A stretch of DNA of 64,000 bases from Knufia peltigerae (taxonomy: Eukaryota > Ascomycota > Eurotiomycetes > Chaetothyriales > Trichomeriaceae), in assembly GCA_030247855.1 (NCBI GenBank), contig JAPDRN010000021.1, positions 124,001 to 188,000 of the forward strand. Reading direction: 5' to 3'. The notes under the pieces are model-generated. The model made no database searches. It had not been told where the DNA came from and saw nothing but the letters and a program-made list of their open reading frames with translations. The first letter of the stretch is position 1. Each line of letters opens with the position of its first letter. This document shows, in pieces, positions 1-11,171 of this stretch. The translations under genes were made by a program, and so were the position numbers.

Positions 1-903
1 CAGGACGACCGAAAACTGCAAGCTCCCCTGAGCGAGCCATATTCTGCCCCCGGAAACGTTGGTCGGCATTGTCAAGTTTGTTGATTGACCCGAGCCGGGT
101 ACCGGGATTGTGATCTGGTCGGCCGGGATCACGGTGGGAACTGACGAAGAGATCCCCGATGAGGGATAGTACCACTGGCCATCGGGCTGTAATAAGACAA
201 GCAAGCCATTCGCGTCAATGCCAGTCAGGTACACGTTCACACCGTCTCCCTGGGAGTCAATAGAAAGTGGTAACCCAGTAGCGGATGCACCCCCGGAAGA
301 TATGGTGGTGCTGGCTTCAACAGAGGCAGTGGTTAGGGTCTCGAAAGATAGGGTGGTAAGGGGCACAGTGGGTGAGGTAGTAACGGGCTCAGAATAGGTG
401 GTGGTAGTAGTAGCTTCAAAGGATGAGGAGGTAAGGGGCACAGAAGGTGAGGTAGTAATGGACTCAGAGTAGGTGGTGGTCGTAGCTTCAAAGGATGAGG
501 AGGTAAGGGGCACAGAAGGTGAGGTAGTGATGGGCTCAGAGTAGGTGGTGGTAAAGGATGAGGAGGGAAGGGCCACAGACGATGTGGTGACGATGGTCTC
601 GGAAGATGAGGTAGTAATAGGCAGGGAATAGGTGGTGGTTTCAGGTTCAAAAGAGGTGGTGAGGGCTTCAGGATAAGTGGTGGTAGTAATAGCCTCAACG
701 GATGACAAGGTAATATCCTCCCAAGCCGTGGCGGTTCTGGTCAACCACGGCGGAGTGAAGGCCTGAGCATCACAATCGGGTTGCCAGGCACAATCTGGTC
801 GGAAACCATTATTACCTGTATGCCGTGAAAATGGAAAGGCAGAGCTTCTGGGTATCAAGGAAAACGACAGAAATAACGACAGGAGCGCGGCTTCGTGAGG
901 CAT
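1..903 (-). CDS. Secreted GH64 (beta-1,3-glucanase / thaumatin-like fold) protein, 3' end cut by window edge
   Basis: Reading from an ATG at 903 there is one open frame of 301 codons to base 1 with no stop, so the gene continues outside the window. Residues 1-22 form a signal peptide (hydrophobic core then SSA before FPFSR). A short Cys-containing segment follows (DCAWQPDCDAQAFTPPW), then a Ser/Thr-rich repeated linker (about residues 75-205). From about residue 211 the start of a GH64 domain is visible (LPLSIDSQGDGVNVYLTGID, then LLVLLQPDGQWYYP). GH64 enzymes cleave beta-1,3-glucan and act outside the cell, in wall remodelling or attack on other fungi. The N-terminal half of the domain is seen; catalytic residues lie beyond the edge. 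A TATA-like element lies about 96 nt upstream. Family call is firm, substrate is inferred. Confidence 0.85.
   Translation of the reverse strand, partial: MPHEAALLSLFLSFSLIPRSSAFPFSRHTGNNGFRPDCAWQPDCDAQAFTPPWLTRTATAWEDITLSSVEAITTTTYPEALTTSFEPETTTYSLPITTSSSETIVTTSSVALPSSSFTTTYSEPITTSPSVPLTSSSFEATTTTYSESITTSPSVPLTSSSFEATTTTTYSEPVTTSPTVPLTTLSFETLTTASVEASTTISSGGASATGLPLSIDSQGDGVNVYLTGIDANGLLVLLQPDGQWYYPSSGISSSVPTVIPADQITIPVPGSGQSTNLTMPTNVSGGRIWLAQGSLQFSVVL
371..590 (-). repeat. In-frame tandem repeats coding a Ser/Thr-rich linker
   Basis: Three near-identical units start at about 371, 446 and 518 (periods 75 and 72 nt; the last unit is shortened). Each encodes a segment containing TTTYSEP.TTSPSVPLTSS and SFEA. 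The linker lies between the N-terminal Cys segment and the GH64 domain of the gene at 1-903, and would be heavily O-glycosylated. Confidence 0.85.
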
Positions 904-998
904 ACTCGTTCGTTTTCGTCGCGAAAAAAGCTGGGACAAAAAGCTTCCGGGTGAAATGGACTGCTGCACCCCCGACCTACCAGTGCGACCCGGACGCT

Positions 999-1006
999 TT
1001 AATATA
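999..1006 (-). promoter_or_regulatory. TATA-like element of the GH64 gene
   Basis: On the minus strand the sequence reads TATATTAA, 96 nt upstream of the ATG at 903, a usual distance for a fungal TATA element. Confidence 0.45.
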
Positions 1007-3435
1007 GCATTGAATATGAACCTCGAGAGAGGCGTATCCAGCAGAAAAGCCGCGACGCTTGATCGACAGTGGTCTTGTATATCTCGAATGGCCGGCTGAA
1101 TAGTCCCAGTAGCTAACAATTAGGTGAGAAGGCTGGCGGGGGATGACGAAGGAGGTGGAACCGAACAATGCTTGCCTACCAGCCATACGTGTGTGGACAG
1201 TAGGGAATAGTAGTCATCCAGGGACCGAGCTCGGCTATCTCTGACCCACTTTGAGGTGGTTGTGGGGGAGAAACAGATCCAAGGGAACCCATTTTTAGTC
1301 AAATACGGTGGATGGAATGGTTCGCGCCAGCTCTTTTTGCGGCGACGATCGAGGTCCCCAAGTGTTGTGAAACGAATCTTCCCAGTGAGAGCAGAAGTTA
1401 CTCACTTCTCATATGGACTCAACAGGAGAGTGTCGAGTCGGTGCGGCGACGCGAGTGTCAACATCATCTTTTGCGCGGAGACAAACATGTGTTCCTCTTA
1501 CTGGCATGCGTCTGCAGCCGCAGACGACTGTGGCCAGGTTTGAGATGCTCCGCGCCGCCACTAGGTCTGTTCTCAGAGCATCAAAACAAAGCTTCATACC
1601 GAGGGCAATCAGCTTCGTTGATCGGAACACTGAGCAGGGACCTTGGTCCCGGCAACCAGCCCCCAAACACCATCCAGCCACACGGTTCACGTCCAATCTC
1701 CACCATCGCAAACGCCACTCTACCAGCCGCAACCCAATCGTATCTTTGACGTGATGGAGATCCACCCACAAGGAAAAGAGTCTGTCGCCGATAGGCGTCA
1801 CTTGATCCGCTAATGCAGGTACACGATAACTTCCGGCGTGTCGATAGGACTTTTCCCTCGCTCGTCGTAGCCATACCATCGGGACAGAGTATAATATTGT
1901 CATACAGAAGAGAAGAGCATCCAACTAAGAGGTATAGACGACTACAAGTCGTGCGTCTTTCGTTCCACACGATTCGGGTGATTTCCCGAACCTTCGTTGA
2001 AGAGCGTCGGTATATTGTTTAACTTAAGCGAGAGTCGAGACGTGTTGTTTTTCTCGGTTCAATTTTAGCATAGGATTCCTGCTTTTTGGCGTTGACGTTT
2101 CGAAATGCTCATGCTCAATTCTGAGGAAATTTGTCTGGCTCGCACCGTGCTCTGGGCGATATCCTTCTGGATGTAATTTGGATGATCGGGAGACTGCGAA
2201 TTGATTGAAACAGATGTCGTAGGCTGCTTAAACGAAGTATGTTCTCAACAATGACCCATAATTCAACGGGTATAGTACACTGTGGAAATGAGGGTACCAG
2301 GCCGATGCCGGTTGCATGCTTTCTGAGATCCCACAGCTGATGTACGATCGGCCTTGATGGTGCAAACCCTCGGCCGAACGATGATAATGGACCGAAGGTA
2401 TCCAATTTCAAGACGTCTGCCAGGGGGGATATGAAGGAGACTGTGCGGCTGGAAAGGATTATTGTGATTCATCGAAGAGACCATAGTCCGAGTTGTGTAT
2501 AGAGAGGAGAGGCGACGTTTCAGATGACCTTTTAGATCCCACATCGCGACGTCAATATCAACCAGCACCATCACATCCTAGGTGTACCTGCAAGATCTTG
2601 CTAGGAGGGTACCTTTCACTCGCACCTGGGGGGTTGAGCGTGCTTCGACATGGCTCTTCAGTACAACCACAATCAGCAAGGAAAATAGGCTACCATGATC
2701 CATCGACTGTTCGTCAGCGCCACCATATCGAAGCTATGGTGCCCTTCAATGTCTCGCCAAAGTTTCGCCCCTTCAATGTTGAGATTATGAGTGATGTTAA
2801 GCATCCTATGTTCTAATTATACGAGTCATTGTGTCCCGATGCGATATCTCGATCCCTGAGGAGGTGGGAACGGTCCATCAAGGCCGCGGACGGGAGATCT
2901 CTACATGGGACCGTATCACTCAACAAAAGTTCCAAATTCGACACTTTCATACCCATCTCCAGAAACCAGCACTGCAAATGATACTGGTGTTGCTCCCCAG
3001 TGAAATATACAATTCCAGCTTCCTCGTCTTGTAGTCGTTCCTGACACCATTCCAGGATCGTGGTCATCCTTCTGCTAGTCGAGTGAAAGTCATAGTTGCT
3101 AGATATATTCAAATGTCTCTGGCTGTCCTTCCGATTTTCATCGTTGGTCTTTTTCTCCACAAAGGCGGGCTTCTTTTTCGAGACAGTTTTGTGTCAGTCG
3201 GATAGGGACGACGCCAGGAGCTGACAGGAACTACCTAAGGGACATGGCACAGTATTCATGATTCGGATTCGTATCGAATTGCAAAAGGAAAAAAAAAGAA
3301 GCTTGGCTGATTCAGCACCTCTTTCAAATCTCCTAGACTCTCAATATTGTTCCACAATGTTCACACTTTGTAATAGATGTTGAAAACTACTTGACACTAC
3401 TGGAATTTGACTTGAGGACATTACACAACGTACAC
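1007..3435. other. Intergenic, no convincing gene
   Basis: About 2.4 kb without a recognisable product. Between 1250 and 1970 several frames on both strands stay open for 95-171 codons. Their translations are Arg-rich and show no domain. A minus frame at 2813-3160 (115 codons, GTG start) looks somewhat protein-like but has no good ATG context and no recognised family. Confidence 0.5.
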
Positions 3436-4632
3436 TTACAGTGTAACAACAATCTTCTTCGCGCTGACTCCCTTCATCAACAAATCCACACCCTCTTGGA
3501 TTTTGTCCAGGCCGGTCCCGATCACCATGGGTTCGGGGGCGGGGACGAACTCCCCGCTCGCCAGGGCCTTGGGCAGATAGTCCTCGTACACGGCCTTTCC
3601 GACGTCGTTGTCCTTGAGCGTGGTGCCGAAGACGGGCTTCATGGTCACCCCCTCGGGGGGTTCGGGGAAACCTCCTTTTGTGGTGGCGACGAACTTGTTG
3701 TTCCCTTTACTCTGGGCGACCAGGCTCGCGACGGGCTTCCAGGCCGCGGCGCCGACGCAGTCGAACGCTCCCGCGCAGGTGCGGGTCCCGAACGCCGCCA
3801 GGAGATCCTCCAGGACCGTGGGGCTGTTGTAGTCGTACACCTCGGTCGCACCCAGGGACTTGACCAGGCCGAAATTCTTGGGGGACGCCGTGGCGATGAC
3901 CTCGTAGCCCGCCGCGACGGCGAGTTGGACGGCGTTGCACCCGACGCTGGAAGCGCCGCCCCAGACCAACAGTGTCTCGCCCGTGGGCTTTTGGGCGGGC
4001 GACGACGTCGGGTACCGCAGGTGGAGGTGAGAGTCCTGGAACAGGGCGCACGCCGCCGTCGAAAGACCCAACGGGATCACCGAGGCCTTTTCGTAGCCGA
4101 GGTCGTCGGGGATCGGCGTGGCCATGTTGGTCTGGAGGATGGTGTACAGTTGGAAAGCATTGTCCGAGTTGCGCTTCGACGCCATCCCCACAGCGCAACC
4201 CGCCACGCGGTCGCCGACCTTGAACCGGGTGACGTTGGGCCCGACGGCCGCCACCTCGCCCGCGACGTCCATACCCAAAATCGTCGGGTAGTCCATGGGC
4301 CACCACGCAAAGGCTTGAATGCTGCCGTTGACCGGGTTGATGGCGAGGGCGTGGTTGCGCACGAGGATCTCGTTCGCCTCGGGAGTCCACATCGGCGCCG
4401 GCTTGACCTGGAACGGGCGTGCTTTGGCTTCGACGAGCCACGCGGCGCTGTTGCCGGCGGAAGACATGGTTGAGTTGTTACGGGACAGCGAACGGAGAGT
4501 TGTTGATGAGGTTGATAATGTCGATGGCGGAGCCTTGGGTTGCGTGACTTTGGGACTTGATCGATTTGCAGCAAAGACACGCGAGATTATCGTTCTTTTT
4601 GGTAGACTCGATGTGATGGCGGTTCGAATCAT
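3436..4632 (-). CDS. Medium-chain dehydrogenase/reductase (zinc-binding alcohol dehydrogenase / enoyl reductase type)
   Basis: Single exon. From the ATG at 4632 the product has 398 residues; from a second ATG at 4467 it has 343, the usual family length. The MDR fold is clear: GroES-like N-terminal part with NPVNGSIQ, the segment DYPTILGMDVAGEVAAVG, then the Rossmann motif VWGGASSVGCNAVQLA. The structural-zinc Cys cluster of true alcohol dehydrogenases is absent, so an NADPH quinone or enoyl reductase (ToxD/CipB-like) is more likely. The TATA element sits just upstream of base 4710, which argues against the longer non-ATG frame that reaches that base. The extra N-terminus after 4632 (MIRTAITSSLPKRTIISRVF) is Arg-rich and could be a mitochondrial presequence. 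Codon third positions are strongly GC-rich. Confidence 0.85.
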   Translation of the reverse strand: MIRTAITSSLPKRTIISRVFAANRSSPKVTQPKAPPSTLSTSSTTLRSLSRNNSTMSSAGNSAAWLVEAKARPFQVKPAPMWTPEANEILVRNHALAINPVNGSIQAFAWWPMDYPTILGMDVAGEVAAVGPNVTRFKVGDRVAGCAVGMASKRNSDNAFQLYTILQTNMATPIPDDLGYEKASVIPLGLSTAACALFQDSHLHLRYPTSSPAQKPTGETLLVWGGASSVGCNAVQLAVAAGYEVIATASPKNFGLVKSLGATEVYDYNSPTVLEDLLAAFGTRTCAGAFDCVGAAAWKPVASLVAQSKGNNKFVATTKGGFPEPPEGVTMKPVFGTTLKDNDVGKAVYEDYLPKALASGEFVPAPEPMVIGTGLDKIQEGVDLLMKGVSAKKIVVTL

Positions 4633-4715
4633 TCGCTGATTTGACGGATGGTAGTCCTGAAAGCTGTATTGTGTGATGGATCGATTTTGTTTGTTTCCTA
4701 CCTTCGGCACTCACC

Positions 4716-4723
4716 TATATATA
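4716..4723 (-). promoter_or_regulatory. TATA box of the MDR reductase gene
   Basis: TATATATA lies 84-91 nt upstream of the ATG at 4632. It makes transcription from beyond 4700 unlikely and so helps choose the start. Confidence 0.55.
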
Positions 4724-5510
4724 CCCTTTCTCTCGTCCATATCTGGAGCTGTAGTCTCGCCCGAAACACTATGGTTGACGTCGACATTAATGGTCTGAGC
4801 CGAGCCAATACGCCGACCGTATCCCCGAGCATACAGTGACAATGACCGAGCATGATGAAGTAGTATAGTAGAAGCAGGAGATTTTCGGCCTCGCATCGAT
4901 GGAGAGAGACGGATCCTTGATATGGTGAACCGCGCAAGACTAACCCTTTGCGCCCTAGTGTGCGGCTTTAGACCAAATGTCCGTTAACACTTTTCCCCCC
5001 AATAATGGGTTAGCGTTGCGCGCAGGGTGAACAACAACGAACTATTACTTTCTTTTCGCTCGAGCCTTGTAGAACTTGGTCTGGAGGTGAAGATTCCTAT
5101 TATGGGCTGTCAGCCGAAAACTACTGCTCTGAGAAGCTGTTAACTCCTTATGTTGCATACCGAGCTGGTCCCCTTTAAATGAAACAAATACGGGGCATCA
5201 CCAACAAAGATCGCTAGTGTAAGACTGGACACGGGGCTCCGATTTCATGGTATGGTCTTCATTCATATTTCCATTTGTAGAACTCCACCAGATATTTTGG
5301 CGGCAACAGGGGGAAATTTCCCAGGCACTTTACACAAGAGTCTCATCTAGGTCTATCACACGTATTCGCCAAATGTGATTTTCCCGGTTCGAAGATGACA
5401 TGAACAAACCATGACCGAGATCCTAATCAAGAAAACTAGATAACCAGTGTTGCTGAAACTCGCCACAACAAGAATGCCAACAGTTGCAAATCAAATAGGG
5501 CTGGAAAACA
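4724..5510. other. Intergenic, nothing recognised
   Basis: Upstream region of the MDR gene and 3' flank of the FAD monooxygenase. Only short chance frames are present. Confidence 0.5.
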
Positions 5511-7456
5511 TCATGATCGTCCCAATACCTTCTTCAGTACCTCCCGCAATTTGCCTTCACCGTCACTATTCATTTCCATCGACCGCCAGGCGATAAATCG
5601 ATCTGGCCGCACGAGGATGCAGCCATCCTCTTCAATTTCTCTTCTTCGCTCCCTGAAACAGATTGTCAGTCACATTGCTCAACTATTCCGTAGTGTTGTA
5701 CTCACCAGTCACGATATACATCCACCCACTCTTGTCCCCAGCCAATGCTATAAGCATTGATTTCCACACCAAGCTCACCGCCTACTTTTTTGGCTGCTTC
5801 GATCCATTTTTCACCTCCAATACCAGTAATCAGGCAGAATGAGCCGTGACCAGCCAGATCCAGCGTCGAGGTATGCTCCTTGTCCGGCAGTGTCTTGTTC
5901 AACCAGGCATGAGGCAGACGGTGGCCAGGGAATGTGCTGACTTTGTGGTGCAGAATGGGGTCTTCTGGCCATTCGGGCTTTTCCCGGCCAGCCTTAACCT
6001 CGTCCTCCAGGTATATAGCGGAAGATTCATATCGATGATTCATTTCCACTCCGATACCGTGGAACTCATGGCTCGTGCCTTCGATAGCAGCGTTGACCCT
6101 TTTCCTCCTCTCGCGAGCTTCAGGCGTGGCATCCTTTAGACTGTTGAAGATGGCCATTCTCTGCTCGATCGTATCTTCCATCAGACCCATTTCTCTCCAC
6201 ACTGGAACGTGGTCACGGATACCCTGGTTTGCACGAGTGATGACACCTAGACCTACAGGTTGTCGTTCTGTGCTGAAGCTGTCCAAGATTGATGGGGAGG
6301 CGAGACCCTGGGTGACATACTTGATCTTCCAGGCGAGGTTAAATGCGTCTTGAACACAAGTGTTGGATCCCAGACCATTGAATGGAGGATGACGGTGAAC
6401 TGCATCACCCAGGCAGAAAATGTTGCCTTCTGAATAGTACTCGGCGACAATCTCGTTGATGTTCCACTTGGACACACCGAGGACCTCCAGAGGCAGGTCA
6501 TCCCGGCCAACAATCTCCCTGCATCTCTGAGTGTATTGCTCCATTGTCGGTTCCTTCCACTCAGCACCAGGCTTGGGGAAAAGAATAAACATCCACCTGG
6601 AATAGGTCAGTGAGTGCAGCCAAAAAGACAGTGGATCAACTTACTCGTTCCATGGCTTGACCATTCGGATGAGACCACTCCAGGCAAAGTCAGGGTATTC
6701 CCGTTCAGGCTGGAACACCCAATGAAGGTTACCCTTCCTCGCCTCGACGAAGTCGCTCAAGTCTACCTTGACCAGAACGTTCAGGGCAAGACCTTGTCCG
6801 GGCTTCTTGATCAAGGGAATCTTGAGTTCTCTGATGACCTGGCTTCGAGCACCGTCACAGCCAAACAGGTAATCTGACCTGATCAGGTATTCGGTCTTGG
6901 TCAAGCCATCAAGAACTCGGCTGAGAATCTTTCCATTCGCTTCCTTCTCAAAACTGAGGAGGCTCGTCTTGAAACGAACATCCCAGCCCTCTGCTGCCGC
7001 TCGCTGAACCACGATGGGTTCAAAGACCGTCTGGGGAAGATCCACATGGTGGCACGGGGTGGCTGCGTCGTACTCGCCCTTCCGCTTAGGGTCATTGCCC
7101 CACGAATAGATTCGACCGTATTCTTCTCCGGTCATGTCGTGACACCAACGGGTGTGAATCATACAATCACCCTCTACTGCTTGGCTCAGACATGTCTTTT
7201 CGAGATCGATATCTCTGAGACATTCCAAGGCGGCAGGGTTTGTGATGTGAGCTCTGGGAGTGTCTGAAGTGGTAGGTGCAGCTGCTATCATGATACCCGT
7301 CATCGAATATGGTGGATGTGAGAGAAAACACGCCAGGGCAGCTCCGGCAGGACCAGCACCTGCTATCAGGAGAGGCGTCTCAACGACCGTGGGGCTGGTT
7401 TGCGGAGTCCCATCGTTATCGCCGTTTACCATGGTGGAATGTGGCATATCGACCAT
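5511..7456 (-). CDS. FAD-dependent aromatic monooxygenase (phenol 2-monooxygenase / TfdB type)
   Basis: Three exons on the minus strand: 7456-6645, 6596-5706 and 5652-5511, with introns of 48 nt (GTAAGT donor) and 53 nt (GTGAGT donor). The 1845-nt reading frame gives 614 residues. The dinucleotide motif LIAGAGPAGAALACFL is near residue 30, the DG motif GCDGARS near 205 and the second FAD motif GDAVHRHPPFNGLGS near 325. The third exon restores the C-terminal motif CILVRPDRFIAWRS of phenol-hydroxylase-like enzymes, which confirms the splice. The enzyme would hydroxylate an aromatic ring using NADPH and O2 in the cytosol. It could serve aromatic catabolism or a secondary pathway. It shares orientation with the reductase gene downstream, about 0.9 kb away. 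Confidence 0.9.
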
Positions 7457-8361
7457 TTAGGGCTTGACGATGGAGTTTATAAGTGAATCAAAAGGGAAGA
7501 GAAAAGATATTGATACAAGAGTGCTATGAAAGACTGAATCAAACGGGGTACGACAGATTTTGTTGTCGATATATAACAACTCGCGTGGAGTTTTGGAGAA
7601 GGGTGTGTGTTCGGGAAAACCCCCTTTCCCCAGACCAAGGGCATGGCAGTCGATGTGGACATGGTCTCCGGTCAAAGCCCGTGTATGCCCAATCATCTCT
7701 TTATGGCCGAGTCTAGTGCATGAGATCTTGGGGCGTTGCCGCTGACGCGACAAGGACTGAAAAGGTAGTCATGGGGGGATTTCGGTGGGTTTTGCACCAG
7801 ACGAAATGGGTTCACTGGGTACGCGCGAAGTTGAACCCTTCGGAACGTGTATGCCGTCTCGTAGTCAAAGCTGAAATCTCGGAAAATAGATCTATTGCTG
7901 TGTGGCCTGACGGATTGACTCCATAGGGCTCCGTAGGGCTCAAATTGTATGTACAAGACATCGTGTCCCTGCAGTCAACGTCGATGGTGGTGCTGTAATG
8001 ATTGCTTGCAAAGAATTTCATAAGCCCCGAGTGGAAACAACTTTTGGGGTATCGGGATACGAGTGCGAATACGAGGTACCTAGAGATCCAAATACTCCGC
8101 CGTAGCTAGAGACAGCAATGACATCACCAATTCTCCCCGTACGCATCTCCGTTCTACAGAAACAACGGCATACGGTACGCTTGAGAATTGACCTCAACAT
8201 GCACTCACAGTGACAAAAGAAACGATCATCTAATAATCCATTTGAATCTCTCTCCTCGTCATCACTGCTGACCTCAACCTCCTCCTGTTCCTCCGCCGCC
8301 GCCGCTCACTTCCTTCCCTCGTCATAGTTTCTTTGCTTACTCTAGGGCCTGATCGTTCATC
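7457..8361. other. Divergent intergenic region between FAD monooxygenase and FUN14 gene
   Basis: Shared upstream region of 905 nt. A minus-strand TATATA-like stretch near 7568-7575 may belong to the monooxygenase. A pyrimidine-rich tract at about 8270-8330 precedes the FUN14 start. No gene is seen. Confidence 0.45.
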
Positions 8362-8913
8362 ATGCTTCTCAGACCAGCAGCCTTCCGACCCTCCGCATTC
8401 CCCTCGATCGCCAAATCAATACCCACTGCCGCAAGGGCACGAGTGCGGTCACCACTCAGTCGACCGGTGCTGGTCGCGTTTGGTGCCTCTCTGGGCGCTG
8501 CACCTTTCCTTCATCCCTCAAGCACAGCTCGACTGGACACCTCACCTTATTCTCCTCAAGCCGCCGAGTTCAGCAGTACTCCCTATACACATTCCCGAGA
8601 TGCCAGAAACCCATTGACAAAAGATGGAAGGACACTCAACCCCGCGGCCGTCAAGCAGATCAGCTTAGGAGCCATACTCGGTCTAGGGGCGGGGGTAGTC
8701 TTGTCGGCTTTCTCAAGCATGTTGACACTGATAATCGGGTTGGGGATCGTCTTTTGGCAGTACGCCGCTCGCAAAGGCTACAACTTTATCCCGGTCGAAC
8801 GCCTACAACGGTATTTCAAGAACATCGACCTGCGAAGTGCGATCAACGACAATGCGGCGTTCAAAATTAGCTTTGGTCTATTATTCGCTTTGACGGCGTT
8901 TGGGGATTTCTGA
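8362..8913 (+). CDS. FUN14-domain mitochondrial membrane protein
   Basis: Single exon from ATG 8362, 183 residues. The N-terminal half is basic and Ser/Ala-rich like a mitochondrial presequence. The C-terminal half carries the FUN14 pattern: ISLGAILGLGAGVVLSAFSS, a second hydrophobic segment LTLIIGLGIVFWQYAARKG, then the closing segment FGLLFALTAFGDF. FUN14 proteins are small multi-pass mitochondrial membrane proteins; the animal member FUNDC1 acts in mitophagy. Function in this fungus is not shown by the sequence. It converges with the POT transporter gene, 143 nt away. Confidence 0.8.
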   Translation: MLLRPAAFRPSAFPSIAKSIPTAARARVRSPLSRPVLVAFGASLGAAPFLHPSSTARLDTSPYSPQAAEFSSTPYTHSRDARNPLTKDGRTLNPAAVKQISLGAILGLGAGVVLSAFSSMLTLIIGLGIVFWQYAARKGYNFIPVERLQRYFKNIDLRSAINDNAAFKISFGLLFALTAFGDF

Positions 8914-9056
8914 ATGAACAAAAACACGCATTTGACCTATCAGAGGCTTATTGCATTGTTTCGTTATGCTCCATCACATGCCTGGTCATATCTATAGGGT
9001 TATGACAAGAACTTTCCCCAAAAATAATACATGCTAATATGCATTCCGTCGACCAT

Positions 9057-11171
9057 TCAGGTCCGAACATTTTGCATAAGCTGATCCTCCTCCTCTGCCT
9101 CACTCCCATCCGAACCTTCTTCATCCATACTCTCTCTACGCCGTCTAAGATCCACACTTGCTCCCCTCGTAGTCTCGACACCAACGTGCCCCTCAGGCAA
9201 CAGATTCATCGCATCCTCCACGTCGTCCAAATGCCCATGGACCTTCCACACCAGTCCACCAGCAACCGCAGCGACGACGCCCATGAGTGCATAGTTCCAT
9301 ACAAGCAACGGATCCCTCGCGAGCCAAATCAATGCTTCTCCAATGATGTTGGCTGCCGCAGTCATGCATAGGCCGAACGCCTGCACCATGCTCCTCATGT
9401 TCCGCGGGGCTTTGGTGAAGGCGTACTCCAGCACCGTCACGCTGGCGAGAATCTCGCTCGTCGCTATGAGAACATAGATGGGTGTTTGCCACCATATACT
9501 CACATCGGCGGGCGCGCAGTCTTCAACACCCGCTGCGGCACCGGGACCACCACCGGCACGGTTGCTATTCGAAGGTAGCCCCTCGTTAGGATACATTCCG
9601 CACTCGTTGTGTGTGTAAATGTACCGCTGCAAAAAGGCGGCGTAGATCATGGCGGCGCTCCCGAACCAGAACCCCAGCGTGATTTTACGGATCGGCGTGA
9701 CGCGAACCCACCCGGACTTGCGCAGGGCAGGGTAGACGAGAAGGTCGCACAATGGAATGAGGATGATCAGTGCGAGAGGGTCAAAGTTGCTCACGATCTC
9801 CGGTGGGACGCCGGTGTGCCGCATCGTGTCGGCCTGCGAGATCAGGTTGTTCTGGAGCTGGTTGTACGTGAGCCAGTAGACGGGCATCCAGAGGAAGACG
9901 GTACACGCCTGCACACCCCGACGCAGCTCGGCGACCCAGGCGTCGTCGAACGTCATCCAGTTCGGTCGACGGCCGGCAGGTATCCGCGACGGTCGCGCCG
10001 CGTTCCAGACATCGTGCGTCCGAAGGTTACGTAGCGTGCGGATAGGGTTGAGGGACCATCGACCCCTCGTGGCGTAGAAGATGAAGTGAAGGGCCGGTCC
10101 GAGCACGGAGCCCTGGGGTGGGTTGAGACGATAGGTTTTCTTGAACACGATGAGAACGAGAGGGCAAAGTAGGAACAGGATTGTCGGCAGGAGGAAGGCG
10201 AGGTAGTATCCTATGTACAAGGCCGCGTAGGACATTGAGAGCTGGCCAAGCAACGCGCCGATGTTGATGAAGAGGTAGAACCAGTTGTAGACCCGCGCCG
10301 ACGTTTGGGCCGGGTCGACAATGACGCGCTCGCCTTTTGAGCCGGTCTCGATGCGAAGTTTGCCGTCGACGACGATTTGCTCCGCGATCAAGGGCGAAAT
10401 GTTGGGTTTGAAACCTCCCGTCCCGAGGCCGAAGACGATAATGCCCACGATGAATTTTGCCAGCGCCGAGTCGGGGTGTTGTAGGGACGAAGGTGTGGCG
10501 CCGGCAACGAGGATGAAGTGTCCTGCCAGAGCACAAACAATGGATATCATGATCATTTTGTACCTGAATATACACGCACACTTTGCATTAGCTCGTCTGC
10601 TACCGAGACGACTCTCCAATAGGAGAAACATGAGACAGAGAGGGCCTTGTTAGGATGGTAGAAGCGAGTGAGAGAGATATATACATATCGTGTGCTGGAG
10701 ACTTTACCTTCCAAAATAAGTATCGGCGAGCCACGCGCCCAGCAGAGGTGTGACATAGCACCAAAAAGCAAAAAAAGTGCTGAGAGCCGTCGCCGTCTGT
10801 TGTCCTCGACCGAGTGCGCCAGGGTTGTTGTTCGAGTCGCCGCTAGGGTTCAGCGCCGCGCCCGTGGGCGTGAGTCGTTTCCGCTGAACAAAGTTCTGAA
10901 ACAGGATCTGAGTGCCGTAATACGAAAAGCGTTCGCAGAGCTCGACGAATGCGACCGTGTAGACGCTCCACGAGATGCGGTCGGCCACGCGTGGGAGAGT
11001 CTTCAATTCCTCGTCGGTCGGCGAGTACTCATCTCCAGCTGTGCTGCTGACTGCTTTCGCTTCGGGGAGTGTACCTCTGAAATATATCGTCTCCGAATCC
11101 GAACGCTCGGAATTGGTCGAGCCTCGTCGAGAGCACCCGTCCTGCAGGGCTCTGAGCTCGATTTGCTGCAT
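9057..11171 (-). CDS. POT/PTR2-family oligopeptide transporter
   Basis: Two exons: 11171-10708 and 10563-9057, with a 144-nt intron (donor GTAAAG, acceptor TTCAG). The frame encodes 656 residues. After a hydrophilic N-terminus the ExxER helix motif reads ELCERFSYYG, followed by LLGAWLADTYFGRYK at the splice junction, the segment FGLGTGGFKPNISPLI and the PTR2 signature around FYLFINIGALLGQLS. About 12 membrane segments are expected. The protein should import di- and tripeptides with protons at the plasma membrane. The C-terminus is acidic and charged (EEEDQLMQNVRT). Length is normal for fungal Ptr2 homologues. Confidence 0.92.

Noticed and set aside
333..698. Leu/Pro-rich minus-strand open frame
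   Set aside because: It is another frame of the Ser/Thr repeat region of the GH64 gene.
3391..4473. 360-codon plus-strand open frame
   Set aside because: Antisense shadow of the GC-rich MDR reductase gene; composition has no family.
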